Positions 35,742-45,093 are shown, numbered from the stretch's first letter. The stretch: 64,000 nt of DNA from Bacillota bacterium (GCA_023399055.1 JAEWQV010000027.1:62001-126000); one strand, 5' to 3'. Numbers and translations are program-made. Notes: generated by a model not told the origin, from the sequence alone.

Positions 35742-37880
35742 ATGAAAACAAGGTTACGATTTAGGGGAACGTCGCAACATCATGTGAAGCAAAAATCAGA
35801 GGATTTATCATTGAAGAAGAGCAGCGGTGTCATTAAAGTAAGATTTGGAATTTTGCCAAGACTTATTATGGGATTTGTGATACCAGTTGCTTTTATTATT
35901 GTTCTGGGAGTGATATCGTATAAAAAAGCTTCTGAGGGATTATTGTCAAACTATGAGCAGGCCACAGATAACACAATTTCGATGGCAACTGGTTACTTGG
36001 AGTATGTGGCTAGTTCTGTAGATGCGTTGAGTGTAAAGTATTCGGAGGATAAAACCTTATCTTATTTTACAAGAGGTCTGGTATATACCGACAAACAGGA
36101 ACGCTTATCCTATGTAATGACAATGAATAATGAGTTTCTAAAAACGGCTAATTTAGAAAAATTTATTGAAAACTTACATATTATTGCTAACGAAAATATA
36201 CCGGTTCTCACAAGTGACATGGAGAACTTATATGGGTTCTATGATGAGTTTTTGCTGTCAGACGAAGGCAGTAATCTAAAAGTTGAAGATAAGGAATATT
36301 ATTGGATAGGCAGTCATCCTCTTCTTGATGAAAAGGTTGATCTTGATGGAGAAGATTACGCAATCTCATTCGTTCGTAAATTTCCAGATTCGGATGCCTG
36401 TATTGTGATTGACATTGGTGCAAATGAAATTGCAGAATTCTTGATGGAACTCGATCTTGGGGAGAATAGTATTGTGGCCTTAACGACAGCAGAAGGTAAG
36501 GAAATAATTATAAAAAATGGTGTTGCTGAAGGAGAGCCCACAGACACTGACTTTAGCTTTTTAAATCAGGATTACTATAATAAAATAAAACAAGATACTA
36601 ATCTCAAAAAATCAGAGTATGTTGAATATAAATCTGAACAGCATTTATTCATGTATAGTAAGCTGGGAGACACAGGGTTAACCATCTGCGCATTAATTCC
36701 CAAGTCAAGTTTTATGCAGCAAGCCGGAGAAATTAGAACAACAACAATTATAGTTGTGTTACTTGCAAGTATTCTTGCAGTTACCATAGGTATAGTGATA
36801 TCTAAAGGCATAGGTCAATCACTTAAAAATATTAATAAGAAACTTCTGCAAGTATCTGAAGGAGATTTAACAGTTCATGTAAGTGTAAAGAGAAATGACG
36901 AGTTTGCTATCTTAGCAAGCAATATAATGGACATGCTCAATAATATGAGAGCTCTAATTCAGAAAATGGCTCACGTGAGTGGTCTGGTATCTGAATCAGC
37001 ATCCAATGTAATGGAAGCATCGAAATCAATTGCACTATCTAATTCTAATATTACAAAAGCAGTAGATGAAATTGGGAAAGGTATTGAAGGGCAAGCAGAA
37101 GATTCACAGAACTCTCTTACACAGATGGATGAATTATCTAAGAAAATTAGTATGGTATATTCGAATCTAACTGAAATCGAAGGTCTGACAGAGGATATGA
37201 AACAAATGGTTTCGAATGGAATTCAGACCATGGGCTTACTTACTAAGCAATCAGAGGCAACCAATGACATAACCAGATATGTGATGAATAACATCGAAGC
37301 TTTGGAAGAAAAGACGAAATCCATCGCTGATATTATTCAGGTAATTAATGATATTGCCGATCAAACAAATCTGTTATCACTCAATGCATCTATTGAAGCA
37401 GCTAGGGCAGGAGAAGTCGGTAAAGGTTTTGCGGTTGTAGCAATTGAAATTAGAAAACTTGCCTATAAATCAATGACAGCTTCCAATGAAATAAAAGAGG
37501 TAATTGATAAAATTATGCAGCAAACAGCAGATACGGTTATATCAGCAAAGGAAGCGCAGAATGTAGTTAATATGCAAAATGATGCAGTTAGCCAATCCAT
37601 TGACGCATTTGGTAATATGAATGCAGGAATAGAAAGATTAATTGCTAATCTATCTGTAATAGGCAACAACATGAAGAATATGGAGATTGCTAGAGAAGGA
37701 TCTCTAATGGCGGTGGAGAATATCTCTGCAATTGCAGAACAAACGTTAGCAAACTCTAATACAATTGAAGAGACGGTATACGAGCAAGCAAAATCAGTGG
37801 TGACTCTTGATAATGCTTCCAAAGAAATGAGTGAAAACGCAAAAGAGCTGAATGAAGCAATACATATCTTTCGTATTTAA
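35742..37880 (+). CDS. Methyl-accepting chemotaxis protein (dCache-type sensor)
   Basis: Order: basic cytoplasmic N-terminus, first membrane helix (about 40-65), extracellular sensor of about 270 residues (double Cache-like), second helix (about 330-352), HAMP domain, and a signalling domain with the hairpin tip DQTNLLSLNASIEAARAGE and KGFAVVAIEIRKLA. It relays ligand binding to CheA/CheW. The ATG at 35712 has no site; GGAGGAGG lies 5 nt before the ATG at 35742. At 712 residues it equals the length of the second MCP at 59127, and the two share the N-terminal layout, so they are paralogues. A sugar importer operon follows. Confidence 0.92.
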   Translation: MKTRLRFRGTSQHHVKQKSEDLSLKKSSGVIKVRFGILPRLIMGFVIPVAFIIVLGVISYKKASEGLLSNYEQATDNTISMATGYLEYVASSVDALSVKYSEDKTLSYFTRGLVYTDKQERLSYVMTMNNEFLKTANLEKFIENLHIIANENIPVLTSDMENLYGFYDEFLLSDEGSNLKVEDKEYYWIGSHPLLDEKVDLDGEDYAISFVRKFPDSDACIVIDIGANEIAEFLMELDLGENSIVALTTAEGKEIIIKNGVAEGEPTDTDFSFLNQDYYNKIKQDTNLKKSEYVEYKSEQHLFMYSKLGDTGLTICALIPKSSFMQQAGEIRTTTIIVVLLASILAVTIGIVISKGIGQSLKNINKKLLQVSEGDLTVHVSVKRNDEFAILASNIMDMLNNMRALIQKMAHVSGLVSESASNVMEASKSIALSNSNITKAVDEIGKGIEGQAEDSQNSLTQMDELSKKISMVYSNLTEIEGLTEDMKQMVSNGIQTMGLLTKQSEATNDITRYVMNNIEALEEKTKSIADIIQVINDIADQTNLLSLNASIEAARAGEVGKGFAVVAIEIRKLAYKSMTASNEIKEVIDKIMQQTADTVISAKEAQNVVNMQNDAVSQSIDAFGNMNAGIERLIANLSVIGNNMKNMEIAREGSLMAVENISAIAEQTLANSNTIEETVYEQAKSVVTLDNASKEMSENAKELNEAIHIFRI

Positions 37881-37981
37881 TAATTAGATTGTTACTATGT
37901 TTACAAAATATTAATTTTCGTCATTATGACCAGATTGTATTGGTTGTGAAAAATATTTTGTGTAAATTATATAAAAAGCTA

Positions 37982-38012
37982 TTGCACTTTTGAAAAATTA
38001 TGGTAATATAAT
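37982..38012 (+). promoter_or_regulatory. Promoter of the sugar importer operon
   Basis: A perfect TATAAT at 38007-38012 with TTGCAC 19 bp upstream. The predicted start, near 38019, lies directly before the tandem operator. Confidence 0.55.
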
Positions 38013-38022
38013 TTTATGGAAA

Positions 38023-38070
38023 CGTTACCGAAATCGTTACCGAAATCGTTACCGATAACGTTGCCGAAAT
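38023..38070 (+). promoter_or_regulatory. Tandem operator: four 12-bp units
   Basis: Four back-to-back 12-bp units fill 48 bp: CGTTACCGAAAT, CGTTACCGAAAT, CGTTACCGATAA and CGTTGCCGAAAT. The third and fourth form a LacI-like near-palindrome (CGTTACCGATAACG). It starts about 4 nt after the predicted transcription start, where a bound repressor would block elongation or initiation. The LacI-family gene at 41545 is the likely ligand. Confidence 0.7.
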
Positions 38071-38124
38071 AAATAAAATTGAAATAACTTAAAAAGTTGT
38101 TTCATAAGAGAAGGAGAGGAAGTC

Positions 38125-39558
38125 ATGAAAAAGTTTAGTAAAGTAGTAGCAATCCTCCTAGCACTTGTTATGATAATGGGATCATTAGCAGGTTGTGGTA
38201 ACAAGGAAGAGGGTAAGGTTTCAGATGAGGGAAACAAGAACACGAATACTACAACGGGGGACACCAAAGAACCAGAAGTTAGTGATCAAGAGAAAGCAGT
38301 AGATGAAATTTATTATTTAAATTTCAAGCCTGAAATCGCAGAGGTTTACGAAGCTATTGCAGCTGATTACGAAGCTGAGACTGGTATCAAGGTTAAGGTA
38401 GTTACAGCAGCAAGTGGTACCTATGAGCAGACTTTAAAGTCAGAAGTTGCAAAATCAGATCCTCCGACCATTTTTCAGATCAACGGACCTGTAGGTTATG
38501 AAGCATGGAAAGATTATTGCGCAGATTTAAGCGGAACTGATTTATTTGCTGCTTTATCCGATCAGAGTCTTGCAGTTAAATCCGGTGATGGTGTTTATGG
38601 TATACCTTACGTAGTTGAGGGATATGGTATCATTTATAATAACGCCATTATGGATAAATATTTTACTTTAGCAGATAAGGCAACCACCTATACTTCTATG
38701 GCAGAGGTTAATAACTTTGCAGCGTTAAAGGCAGTGACAGAAGATATGACTGCTCATTTAGATGCACTTGGCATTGAAGGTGTTTTTGCTTCCACTTCCT
38801 TAAGTGCTGGTGAACAGTGGAGATGGCAGACACATTTGGCTAATATGCCGCTGTTCTACGAATTTAAAGATAACACTGCATTTGATAGCACGGTTCTCGC
38901 AGGTCTGGCTGCAAATGAAATTGAATTTAAATACGCAGAAAACTTTAAGAATATCTTTGATTTATATACCAACAACTCAGCATCTGCAAAAGGTCTTTTA
39001 GGTAGCAAGACAGTAAATGATTCTATGGCTGAATTTGCACTCGGTCAGGTTGCTATGGTACAAAATGGTAACTGGGCTTGGTCACAGATTAGTGGCGTAG
39101 AAGGGAATGTGGTTCAGTCTGAAGATATCAAATTCTTACCTATTTACACTGGGATAGCAGGAGAAGAATCTCAAGGTTTGTGTGTTGGTACAGAGAACTA
39201 TTTTGCAATCAACAGCAAGGTATCCGAAGCTAAACAGAAAGCATCCATTGATTTTATTACCTGGTTATTCTCCAGTGATACAGGTAAGGATTATGTTACT
39301 AACAAGTTAGGTTTTATCGCTCCTTTCACTACCTTTAGTGATGATGAAAAGCCTTCCGATCCATTAGCAAGAGAAGTATTGGCATGGATGGAGAAGGATG
39401 GTATCTCTTCCGTTGGCTGGACATTCGCAGCATTCCCTAGTGAAGAGTTCAAAAACTATTTTGGTGATGCACTGCTTGAGTATGTTCAGAATGGTAAGAC
39501 CTGGGAAGAAGTTGTGACAATTGTAAAAGATTCCTGGAAATCAGAAAGAGCAAAATAA
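38125..39558 (+). CDS. Extracellular sugar-binding lipoprotein (ABC importer, CUT1-type)
   Basis: A 477-residue solute-binding protein with a lipoprotein signal (lipobox LAGC, Cys near 24), then a Ser/Thr/Asn-rich linker and a family 1 binding fold: IAADYEAETGIKVKVVTAASG, GYEAWKDYCADLS, GIPYVVEGYGIIYNN, and FALGQVAMVQNGNW. It delivers a sugar or oligosaccharide to the two permeases downstream. The closest families take up plant-derived or host glycans. Regulation by the tandem operator upstream is likely. Confidence 0.9.
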   Translation: MKKFSKVVAILLALVMIMGSLAGCGNKEEGKVSDEGNKNTNTTTGDTKEPEVSDQEKAVDEIYYLNFKPEIAEVYEAIAADYEAETGIKVKVVTAASGTYEQTLKSEVAKSDPPTIFQINGPVGYEAWKDYCADLSGTDLFAALSDQSLAVKSGDGVYGIPYVVEGYGIIYNNAIMDKYFTLADKATTYTSMAEVNNFAALKAVTEDMTAHLDALGIEGVFASTSLSAGEQWRWQTHLANMPLFYEFKDNTAFDSTVLAGLAANEIEFKYAENFKNIFDLYTNNSASAKGLLGSKTVNDSMAEFALGQVAMVQNGNWAWSQISGVEGNVVQSEDIKFLPIYTGIAGEESQGLCVGTENYFAINSKVSEAKQKASIDFITWLFSSDTGKDYVTNKLGFIAPFTTFSDDEKPSDPLAREVLAWMEKDGISSVGWTFAAFPSEEFKNYFGDALLEYVQNGKTWEEVVTIVKDSWKSERAK

Positions 39559-39665
39559 GATAATAGAAACTTAAGTATCACTTACTTTAGCTACGAATAA
39601 CGTAGATAAAAACATTTATGATTTGTGTAAGTGTGATACATAAGAATATAGTAAACTAAGGGGGC

Positions 39666-39708
39666 GAGGAATGGTTCAAAATACATCTTTTATTTTGAAA
39701 CATTCCTC
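39666..39708 (+). other. Stem-loop between binding protein and permease genes
   Basis: An 18-bp stem with one mismatch (39666-39683 with 39691-39708) around a 7-nt loop and no T-run. Such hairpins often protect the upstream mRNA so the binding protein is made in excess over permeases; applied here by analogy. Confidence 0.7.
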
Positions 39709-39783
39709 AATCTCGGTATCGCACTATTCACAGGTATTTCCCTTGCTAATGTGTAAAGTCACATGATATGGAGTTGATAATAT

Positions 39784-40626
39784 ATGTTAAGACACAATAA
39801 AAGATATTTCCCTATATTTATATTGCCAACCTTAATTGCATTTACCGTTGCATTTATTATACCTTTTCTTCTTGGTATTGTACTGTCCTTTACAGAATTT
39901 ACTACGGTTATTGATGCACGTTGGGTTGGTATTAAGAATTTTAAAGCCGTATTTGCAAACAAAGAATTTCTTAATGCTCTATGGTTTACAGTGAAATTTG
40001 CAGTAACAGCCGTCTTAACCATTAATGTGTTTGCCTTTCTGCTAGCATTACTCTTAACTAGAAAGATAAAGGGAACCAATCTATTTCGAACGGTATTTTT
40101 TATGCCTAATTTAATAGGTGGTATAGTTTTAGGTTATATATGGCAGTTAATTATTAATGGTATCTTATATCATTATGGAGTCACACTTACTTATTCTCCG
40201 ACCTTCGGCTTTTGGGGACTGATTGTGCTCATGAACTGGCAAATGATTGGTTATATGATGGTAATTTACATAGCTGGTATTCAAAATATTCCAAAGGACG
40301 TGATAGAGGCTGCAAAAATTGATGGAGCAGGTGTTCTGCATACATTAAGAAGTGTAACAATACCATTAGTAATGCCTTCCATCACTATTTGTTTTTTCCT
40401 TACTATGTCAAATTCCTTTAAGCTTTTCGATCAGAACCTCGCACTGACTGCAGGTGCACCATCCAAGAAAACGGCTATGTTAGCACTGGATATCTTTAAT
40501 ACCTTTTATGCTTCTATAGGAAGTGAAGGGGTTGGGCAGGCAAAAGCAGTCGTATTCTTTTTAATCGTTGCTGTTGTTGCATTTGTCCAGCTTAGAATAA
40601 CCAGAACCAAGGAGGTAGAAAACTAA
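39784..40626 (+). CDS. Sugar ABC transporter permease (MalF-like)
   Basis: A 280-residue membrane protein with six segments and the EAA loop IPKDVIEAAKIDGAGVLHTL that docks to the ATPase. It opens with KRYFPIFILPTLIAFTVAFI, typical of CUT1 permeases. Its TAA overlaps the next ATG by one base (TAATG). Together with the next gene it forms the membrane channel for the lipoprotein at 38125. No ATPase gene is in the operon. Confidence 0.92.
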   Translation: MLRHNKRYFPIFILPTLIAFTVAFIIPFLLGIVLSFTEFTTVIDARWVGIKNFKAVFANKEFLNALWFTVKFAVTAVLTINVFAFLLALLLTRKIKGTNLFRTVFFMPNLIGGIVLGYIWQLIINGILYHYGVTLTYSPTFGFWGLIVLMNWQMIGYMMVIYIAGIQNIPKDVIEAAKIDGAGVLHTLRSVTIPLVMPSITICFFLTMSNSFKLFDQNLALTAGAPSKKTAMLALDIFNTFYASIGSEGVGQAKAVVFFLIVAVVAFVQLRITRTKEVEN

Positions 40627-41459
40627 TGACCAAAAAGAAAATAATCGATACAATACTTTTTCTTATTGTTAGTTTATTATCCTTGCTCTTTTTATCACCA
40701 GTTTTTATCGTACTTATAAACTCTTTTAAGGGTAAGTTTTTCATCAGCAAAGTACCATTCAAACTTCCGGATAAAGAAACCTTTGTCCAACTTGACAATT
40801 ATGTTAGTGGTATTGATAAGACAAAGTTTATTCAGGCAGCAGGCTGGTCTTTTTTTATAACAATTTGTTCGGTCGCTGTCATTGTCTTTTTCACCTCAAT
40901 GACCGCCTGGTATATTACTAGAGTAAAAAGCAGATTTAATCAAACTTTGTATTATATCTTTGCCTTCTCAATGATTGTGCCTTTTCAAATGGTAATGTTT
41001 ACAATGACGAAAGTAGCAAATATGCTTCATTTAGATAATCCACTAGGTATTATTATTGTATATTTAGGCTTTGGAGCTGGCTTATCCGTATTCTTATTCA
41101 GTGGATTTGTAAAATCGATACCGATTGAACTGGAGGAAGCAGCAATGATGGATGGCTGTAATCCGATTTCTACCTTTTTTCGAGTAGTAATGCCTGTGTT
41201 AAAACCAATTAGCATAACAGTAGGTATTTTAAATACCATGTGGATTTGGAATGATTATTTACTGCCATATTTATTAATTGGAACAGAATATAAGACAATT
41301 CCAATTGCAATTCAATACCTTAAGGGTGGTTATGGTTCCATCGATATGGGCGCGATGATGGCAATGCTGGTATTAGCAATTGTACCCATAGTTTTATTTT
41401 ATTTGACTTGCCAGAAGTATATTATTGAAGGTGTGGTGGCAGGTGCAGTGAAGGGGTAA
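40626..41459 (+). CDS. Sugar ABC transporter permease (MalG-like)
   Basis: A 277-residue permease with six segments and the EAA motif IPIELEEAAMMDGCNPISTF. It is translated right after the MalF-like subunit through a one-base overlap. The operon stops here without an ATP-binding gene, so a shared ATPase (MsmK/MsiK type) coded elsewhere is probably used, as common in Firmicutes and actinobacteria. The LacI gene follows after its own promoter. Confidence 0.92.
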   Translation: MTKKKIIDTILFLIVSLLSLLFLSPVFIVLINSFKGKFFISKVPFKLPDKETFVQLDNYVSGIDKTKFIQAAGWSFFITICSVAVIVFFTSMTAWYITRVKSRFNQTLYYIFAFSMIVPFQMVMFTMTKVANMLHLDNPLGIIIVYLGFGAGLSVFLFSGFVKSIPIELEEAAMMDGCNPISTFFRVVMPVLKPISITVGILNTMWIWNDYLLPYLLIGTEYKTIPIAIQYLKGGYGSIDMGAMMAMLVLAIVPIVLFYLTCQKYIIEGVVAGAVKG

Positions 41460-41481
41460 TTTGAGGTTACAGTAGTCCTGA

Positions 41482-41510
41482 TTGCATTTTCTTGTTAGAA
41501 TTGGTATAAT
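41482..41510 (+). promoter_or_regulatory. Promoter of the LacI-family gene
   Basis: TTGCAT (41482-41487), 17-bp spacer and perfect TATAAT (41505-41510). This lies inside the longest open frame and argues against the TTG at 41482 as a start codon. Confidence 0.75.
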
Positions 41511-41544
41511 GCTATATCATGTCAAATGCAAAGGAAGAGTACTT

Positions 41545-42576
41545 ATGGAATCCACTACAATTAAAGATATCGCCAGAATATGTGGAGTAGGTGTCAGCAC
41601 AGTGTCCAGAGCGATTAACAATCATCCGGATATTAATGACGAAACGAAGCAACTGATAATGCAAGCAATTAAAGAGCATAATTATATTCCTAATAACAGT
41701 GCAAGGAATTTAAAACGCTCAGAGTCTAATACAATTGCTGTATTAATAAAAGGTATCAGTAATCCATTTTTCAATAACATGCTGAAAGTATTTGAGAATG
41801 GTATTGAAAAAATGAAATATTCTTTTCTATTGCATAGAGTGGAAGAGCATGAGGATGAGATAGAGGTAGCACTTTTACTTGAAAAGGAAAAACGCTTAAA
41901 GGGAATTGTATTTCTCGGAGGTTTCTTTTCCCAGTCTGAAGATAAATTAAAGCAATTAACGGTTCCCTTTGTTCTAAGCACAGGTGGTGTTTCTGAAAAA
42001 ATTGATAAACAATGTTATTCCTTTGTTACGGTAGATGATGCAAGAGAGAGCTATAAAATGGTGGATTATCTTTGCAAGCTTGGTCATAAGAAAATAGCAA
42101 CGATATCTGCACCACCAATGGAAGAAAGCATTGGTAAACTTCGATTAGAGGGATATATGAATGCGCTGAAGGATAATGGTCTTAATTGCGATCAAGAATT
42201 AATCAGATACCTAAAAAATGATAACTTAGAGACCTTTTCCATGCAATATGGCTATGAAGTGACAAAGGAACTTATTACATCAGAGATTGATTGTACAGCA
42301 ATATTTGCGATCTCAGACAGTACAGCGGTAGGAGCCTGTAAGGCAATCTTTGAATCAGGAAAGAGAATCCCGGAAGATTATTCCGTTGCAGGATTTGATG
42401 GTATGGAGATAACTTTCTATTACCACCCTTCAATTACAACCATCAGGCAACCAGTAGAAGAGATGGCAGAAGAGACGATAAGAATTCTGTTTGATCTTAT
42501 AGAGGGTAATTTGAAGAGAGAAAGTAAAACTTTTTCTGCAGAGCTAGTAATCGGACAATCTACTCGTGAGTTATAA
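41545..42576 (+). CDS. LacI family transcriptional regulator
   Basis: A 343-residue regulator: the helix-turn-helix is TIKDIARICGVGVSTVSRAI with the hinge SARNLKRSESNTIAVL, followed by a periplasmic-binding-protein-like ligand domain (about 60-340; AIFAISDSTAVGACKAI and GFDGMEITFYYHPSITTI). It most likely represses the sugar importer just upstream by binding the tandem 12-bp units at 38023-38070. The start at 41545 follows AAGGAAG; the predicted promoter excludes longer versions. Confidence 0.92.
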   Translation: MESTTIKDIARICGVGVSTVSRAINNHPDINDETKQLIMQAIKEHNYIPNNSARNLKRSESNTIAVLIKGISNPFFNNMLKVFENGIEKMKYSFLLHRVEEHEDEIEVALLLEKEKRLKGIVFLGGFFSQSEDKLKQLTVPFVLSTGGVSEKIDKQCYSFVTVDDARESYKMVDYLCKLGHKKIATISAPPMEESIGKLRLEGYMNALKDNGLNCDQELIRYLKNDNLETFSMQYGYEVTKELITSEIDCTAIFAISDSTAVGACKAIFESGKRIPEDYSVAGFDGMEITFYYHPSITTIRQPVEEMAEETIRILFDLIEGNLKRESKTFSAELVIGQSTREL

Positions 42577-42615
42577 ATTATAGATAATGTGATTATTAAT
42601 AGTCATAGATAAGCG

Positions 42616-42660
42616 CCTTTGTAGGTAATAAGATATTTTTATTACTTACAAAGGTTTTTT
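42616..42660 (+). terminator. Terminator of the LacI-family gene
   Basis: CCTTTGTAGGTAAT pairs with ATTACTTACAAAGG (one G-T), followed by six T residues. Confidence 0.88.
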
Positions 42661-42852
42661 ACATTTTCAATCAAAAGTTTGTAACTTAAAGATATAGTTC
42701 GGACTGATTAAGATAAAATTAATAGAATTTTAATGGGAAAAGCAATGGAATTATAGTATGATATTTCTAAGCAATCAGTATAGATATTATTAATGCTGAT
42801 AAATCAATATTTTTGGTGTTATTGCATAATTAATTACCTTGGAGGAATTAGG

Positions 42853-43257
42853 ATGAATGGTTTTATGAATGGTATACGTAAATTTATGTATGGGAGATAT
42901 GGGTTAGATCAGTTTACAAGAGCACTAATTGTAATTGCATTATTACTTTCAGTTCTTGGCTCCTTTGGTAGAAATCCAATTCTGGTATATGGCTCTTATT
43001 TGCCGATTGCTTATGCGTTATTTCGAACCTTTTCAAAAAATATAACAAAAAGAGAAAGAGAAAATGTTCTATATTGTACTGTTATAAATAGTTTTAAGAA
43101 ATTCGTGATTAACTTAAAAAATCTATTTTTTGGTACAAAAACACATAAATACTATCAATGCAATCACTGTAAACAAACCATCCGAGTGCCTAGAGGAAAG
43201 GGTAAGATATGTATTACCTGTCCGAAATGTAAAACTGAATTTGTGAAAAAAACTTGA
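42853..43257 (+). CDS. Membrane protein with C-terminal zinc ribbon
   Basis: A 134-residue protein starting MNGFMNGIRKFMYGRYGLDQ, then two hydrophobic segments (about 25-60) and a C-terminal zinc ribbon: YQCNHCKQT and ITCPKCKTEF (two CxxC pairs, spaced by VPRGKGKI). Small proteins of this kind are frequent in clostridia but have no known function; the ribbon may bind nucleic acid or protein at the membrane. The ATG at 42853 follows GGAGG by 7 nt; an upstream ATG (42793) has no such site. Confidence 0.8.
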   Translation: MNGFMNGIRKFMYGRYGLDQFTRALIVIALLLSVLGSFGRNPILVYGSYLPIAYALFRTFSKNITKRERENVLYCTVINSFKKFVINLKNLFFGTKTHKYYQCNHCKQTIRVPRGKGKICITCPKCKTEFVKKT

Positions 43258-43277
43258 TAGAAAAGTTTGATAAAAAA

Positions 43278-43316
43278 CTATATAGAAAAGCTATATAGAA
43301 AAGCTATATAGAAAAG
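43278..43316 (+). repeat. Three perfect 13-bp tandem repeats
   Basis: CTATATAGAAAAG occurs three times without gaps (43278-43290, 43291-43303, 43304-43316), just after the zinc-ribbon gene. It is likely a slippage-prone microrepeat, perhaps variable between strains. Confidence 0.9.
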
Positions 43317-43364
43317 CTGAAGATGAATATTGCAGTTCGGTAGCAATTTCAGTCTTCAGCTTTT
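43312..43364 (+). terminator. Bidirectional terminator between convergent genes
   Basis: AAAAGCTGAAGA (43312-43323) pairs with TCTTCAGCTTTT (43353-43364), with A- and T-runs suited to both strands. Confidence 0.8.
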
Positions 43365-43370
43365 ATTCAC

Positions 43371-43438
43371 GACAAGTGAAACAACTTGTCGTTTCATCTT
43401 GTTTATGACAAGTACAACGATAAGTCATTTCACTTGTC
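43371..43438. repeat. Nested inverted-repeat element sharing 26 nt with cloverleaf copy A
   Basis: Outer arms GACAAGTGAAA (43371-43381) and TTTCACTTGTC (43428-43438) enclose inner arms ACTTGTCGT and ACGATAAGT and a central CTTGT..ACAAG. Positions 43377-43402 are identical to 5525-5550, where the same sequence forms the additional hairpin of copy A. Confidence 0.8.
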
Positions 43439-43443
43439 TGTAT

Positions 43444-44997
43444 TTATTTTTTTGTACTCCACTTGGAACAATCCCATACCTTAGTTGCCAAACCTTCATA
43501 GAAGTCTGGCTCATGACAGATTAATAGGATACTTCCTTTATATGCTTTCAAAGCGCGTTTTAATTCATCTTTGGCATCCACATCTAAGTGGTTGGTGGGC
43601 TCGTCCAACAGCAGGATATTTGATTCACGATTAATTAATTTACAGAGTCGAACCTTTGCTTGCTCGCCACCACTTAGTACTCTAACTTGACTTTCAATGT
43701 GCTTTGTTGTCAAACCACATTTCGCAAGTGCGGATCGTACTTCGTACTGTGTAAAGCCGGGGAACTCCTTCCAGATCTCTTCCAGGCAAGTCGTTGTGTT
43801 ACCAGGTGCCATTTCCTGTTCAAAATAACCAATGCTAAGGTAATCACCTAAGGTTACTTTACCGCTTAAAGAAGGGATTAAACCAAGAATACTCTTAAGC
43901 AAAGTTGTTTTTCCGATACCATTGGCACCATAAAGGGCTATTTTATCACCACGTTCCATGGAAAGTGTGAGCGGAGTAGAAAGAGGAGAATCATAACCAA
44001 TCACAAAGTCTTCTGTTTGGAAGATATATCTGCCAGCAGCTCGGGCCTCTTTAAAGTTGAACTCGGGCTTTGGCTTGTCCTTTGCAAGTTCTATTACATC
44101 CATCTTATCTAATTTCTTCTGCCTGGACATCGCCATATTTCTAGTAGAAACTCTGGCTTTATTACGTGCTACGAAGTCTTCCAGGTCTTCGATTTCTTTT
44201 TGCTGACGCTTATAAGCAGCCTCTAATTGAGTCTTTTTCATCTCATGAACTTCCAGGAACTTATCATAATCTCCAACATAACGATTTAATTCTTGGTTTT
44301 CCATATGATAGATAATATTAATTACGCTATTCAGAAAAGGAATATCGTGAGAGATAAGGATAAAAGCATTCTCATAATCATTCAAATAACGCTTTAACCA
44401 TTCAATATGTGATACATCCAGGTAATTGGTAGGCTCATCTAAGAGCAGAATGTCAGGTTTTTCAAGTAACAGTTTACCAAGAAGGAGTTTAGTTCTTTGT
44501 CCGCCGCTTAGTTCGTCAACATCTGTCTCAAGTCCTAACTCATCCAAGCCAAGAGCACGGGCAATTTCTTCAACCTTGCTATCAATAATGTAGAAATCGT
44601 GTACTGTGAGAAGATCCTGAATTACACCAAGTTCTTCAATCATTTCTTCCAGTTCGTCGCCTTCAGCTTCACCCATTTTATCGCATAGATAGTTCATTCG
44701 TTCTTCCATTTCAAACAGATGAGCAAATGCTGACTGCAATACAGTTCTTAGTGTCATTCCCTTCTCTAATACTGCATGCTGATCAAGGTATCCGGCACGG
44801 ACATGTTTGGACCATTCAACCTTGCCTTCATCGGGCATTAGTCTATTTGTTACAATATTCATAAAGGTAGATTTTCCCTCACCATTGGCACCAATTAACC
44901 CAATGTGTTCTCCTTTAAGAAGTCGAAAAGATACATCTTTAAAAATTGCACGATCACCAAAGCCGTGACTTAAGTTGGTAACATTTAATATACTCAT
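43444..44997 (-). CDS. ABC-F family ATPase (ribosome-associated type)
   Basis: A 517-residue soluble protein with two ABC domains and no membrane segments. Walker A: GANGEGKST and GANGIGKTT; signatures LSGGQRTKLL and LSGGEQAKVRL; Walker B: ILLLDEPTNYLD and ILLLDEPTNHLD. A charged linker (about 240-310, KRQQKEIEDLEDFVARNKARVSTRNM) fits the P-site tRNA interaction motif of ABC-F translation factors. Whether it is a housekeeping factor or an antibiotic-resistance type cannot be decided; no resistance leader peptide is seen. AAGGAG precedes the start on the minus strand. Confidence 0.9.
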   Translation of the reverse strand: MSILNVTNLSHGFGDRAIFKDVSFRLLKGEHIGLIGANGEGKSTFMNIVTNRLMPDEGKVEWSKHVRAGYLDQHAVLEKGMTLRTVLQSAFAHLFEMEERMNYLCDKMGEAEGDELEEMIEELGVIQDLLTVHDFYIIDSKVEEIARALGLDELGLETDVDELSGGQRTKLLLGKLLLEKPDILLLDEPTNYLDVSHIEWLKRYLNDYENAFILISHDIPFLNSVINIIYHMENQELNRYVGDYDKFLEVHEMKKTQLEAAYKRQQKEIEDLEDFVARNKARVSTRNMAMSRQKKLDKMDVIELAKDKPKPEFNFKEARAAGRYIFQTEDFVIGYDSPLSTPLTLSMERGDKIALYGANGIGKTTLLKSILGLIPSLSGKVTLGDYLSIGYFEQEMAPGNTTTCLEEIWKEFPGFTQYEVRSALAKCGLTTKHIESQVRVLSGGEQAKVRLCKLINRESNILLLDEPTNHLDVDAKDELKRALKAYKGSILLICHEPDFYEGLATKVWDCSKWSTKK

Positions 44998-45093
44998 TTC
45001 TATAAAACTCCTTATGAAGGGACTTGTGTCCCTGATTTTTGCACTTTGATATATTATTTTACACGATAACCCTGCAAATTACAATTTAATATT

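Noticed and set aside
38021..38070. CRISPR-like array
   Set aside because: Units are 12 bp with no spacers; they are operator-like tandem repeats.
41482..41544. N-terminal extension of the LacI-family protein
   Set aside because: The stretch contains TTGCAT-17-TATAAT and the helix-turn-helix begins right after the ATG at 41545.
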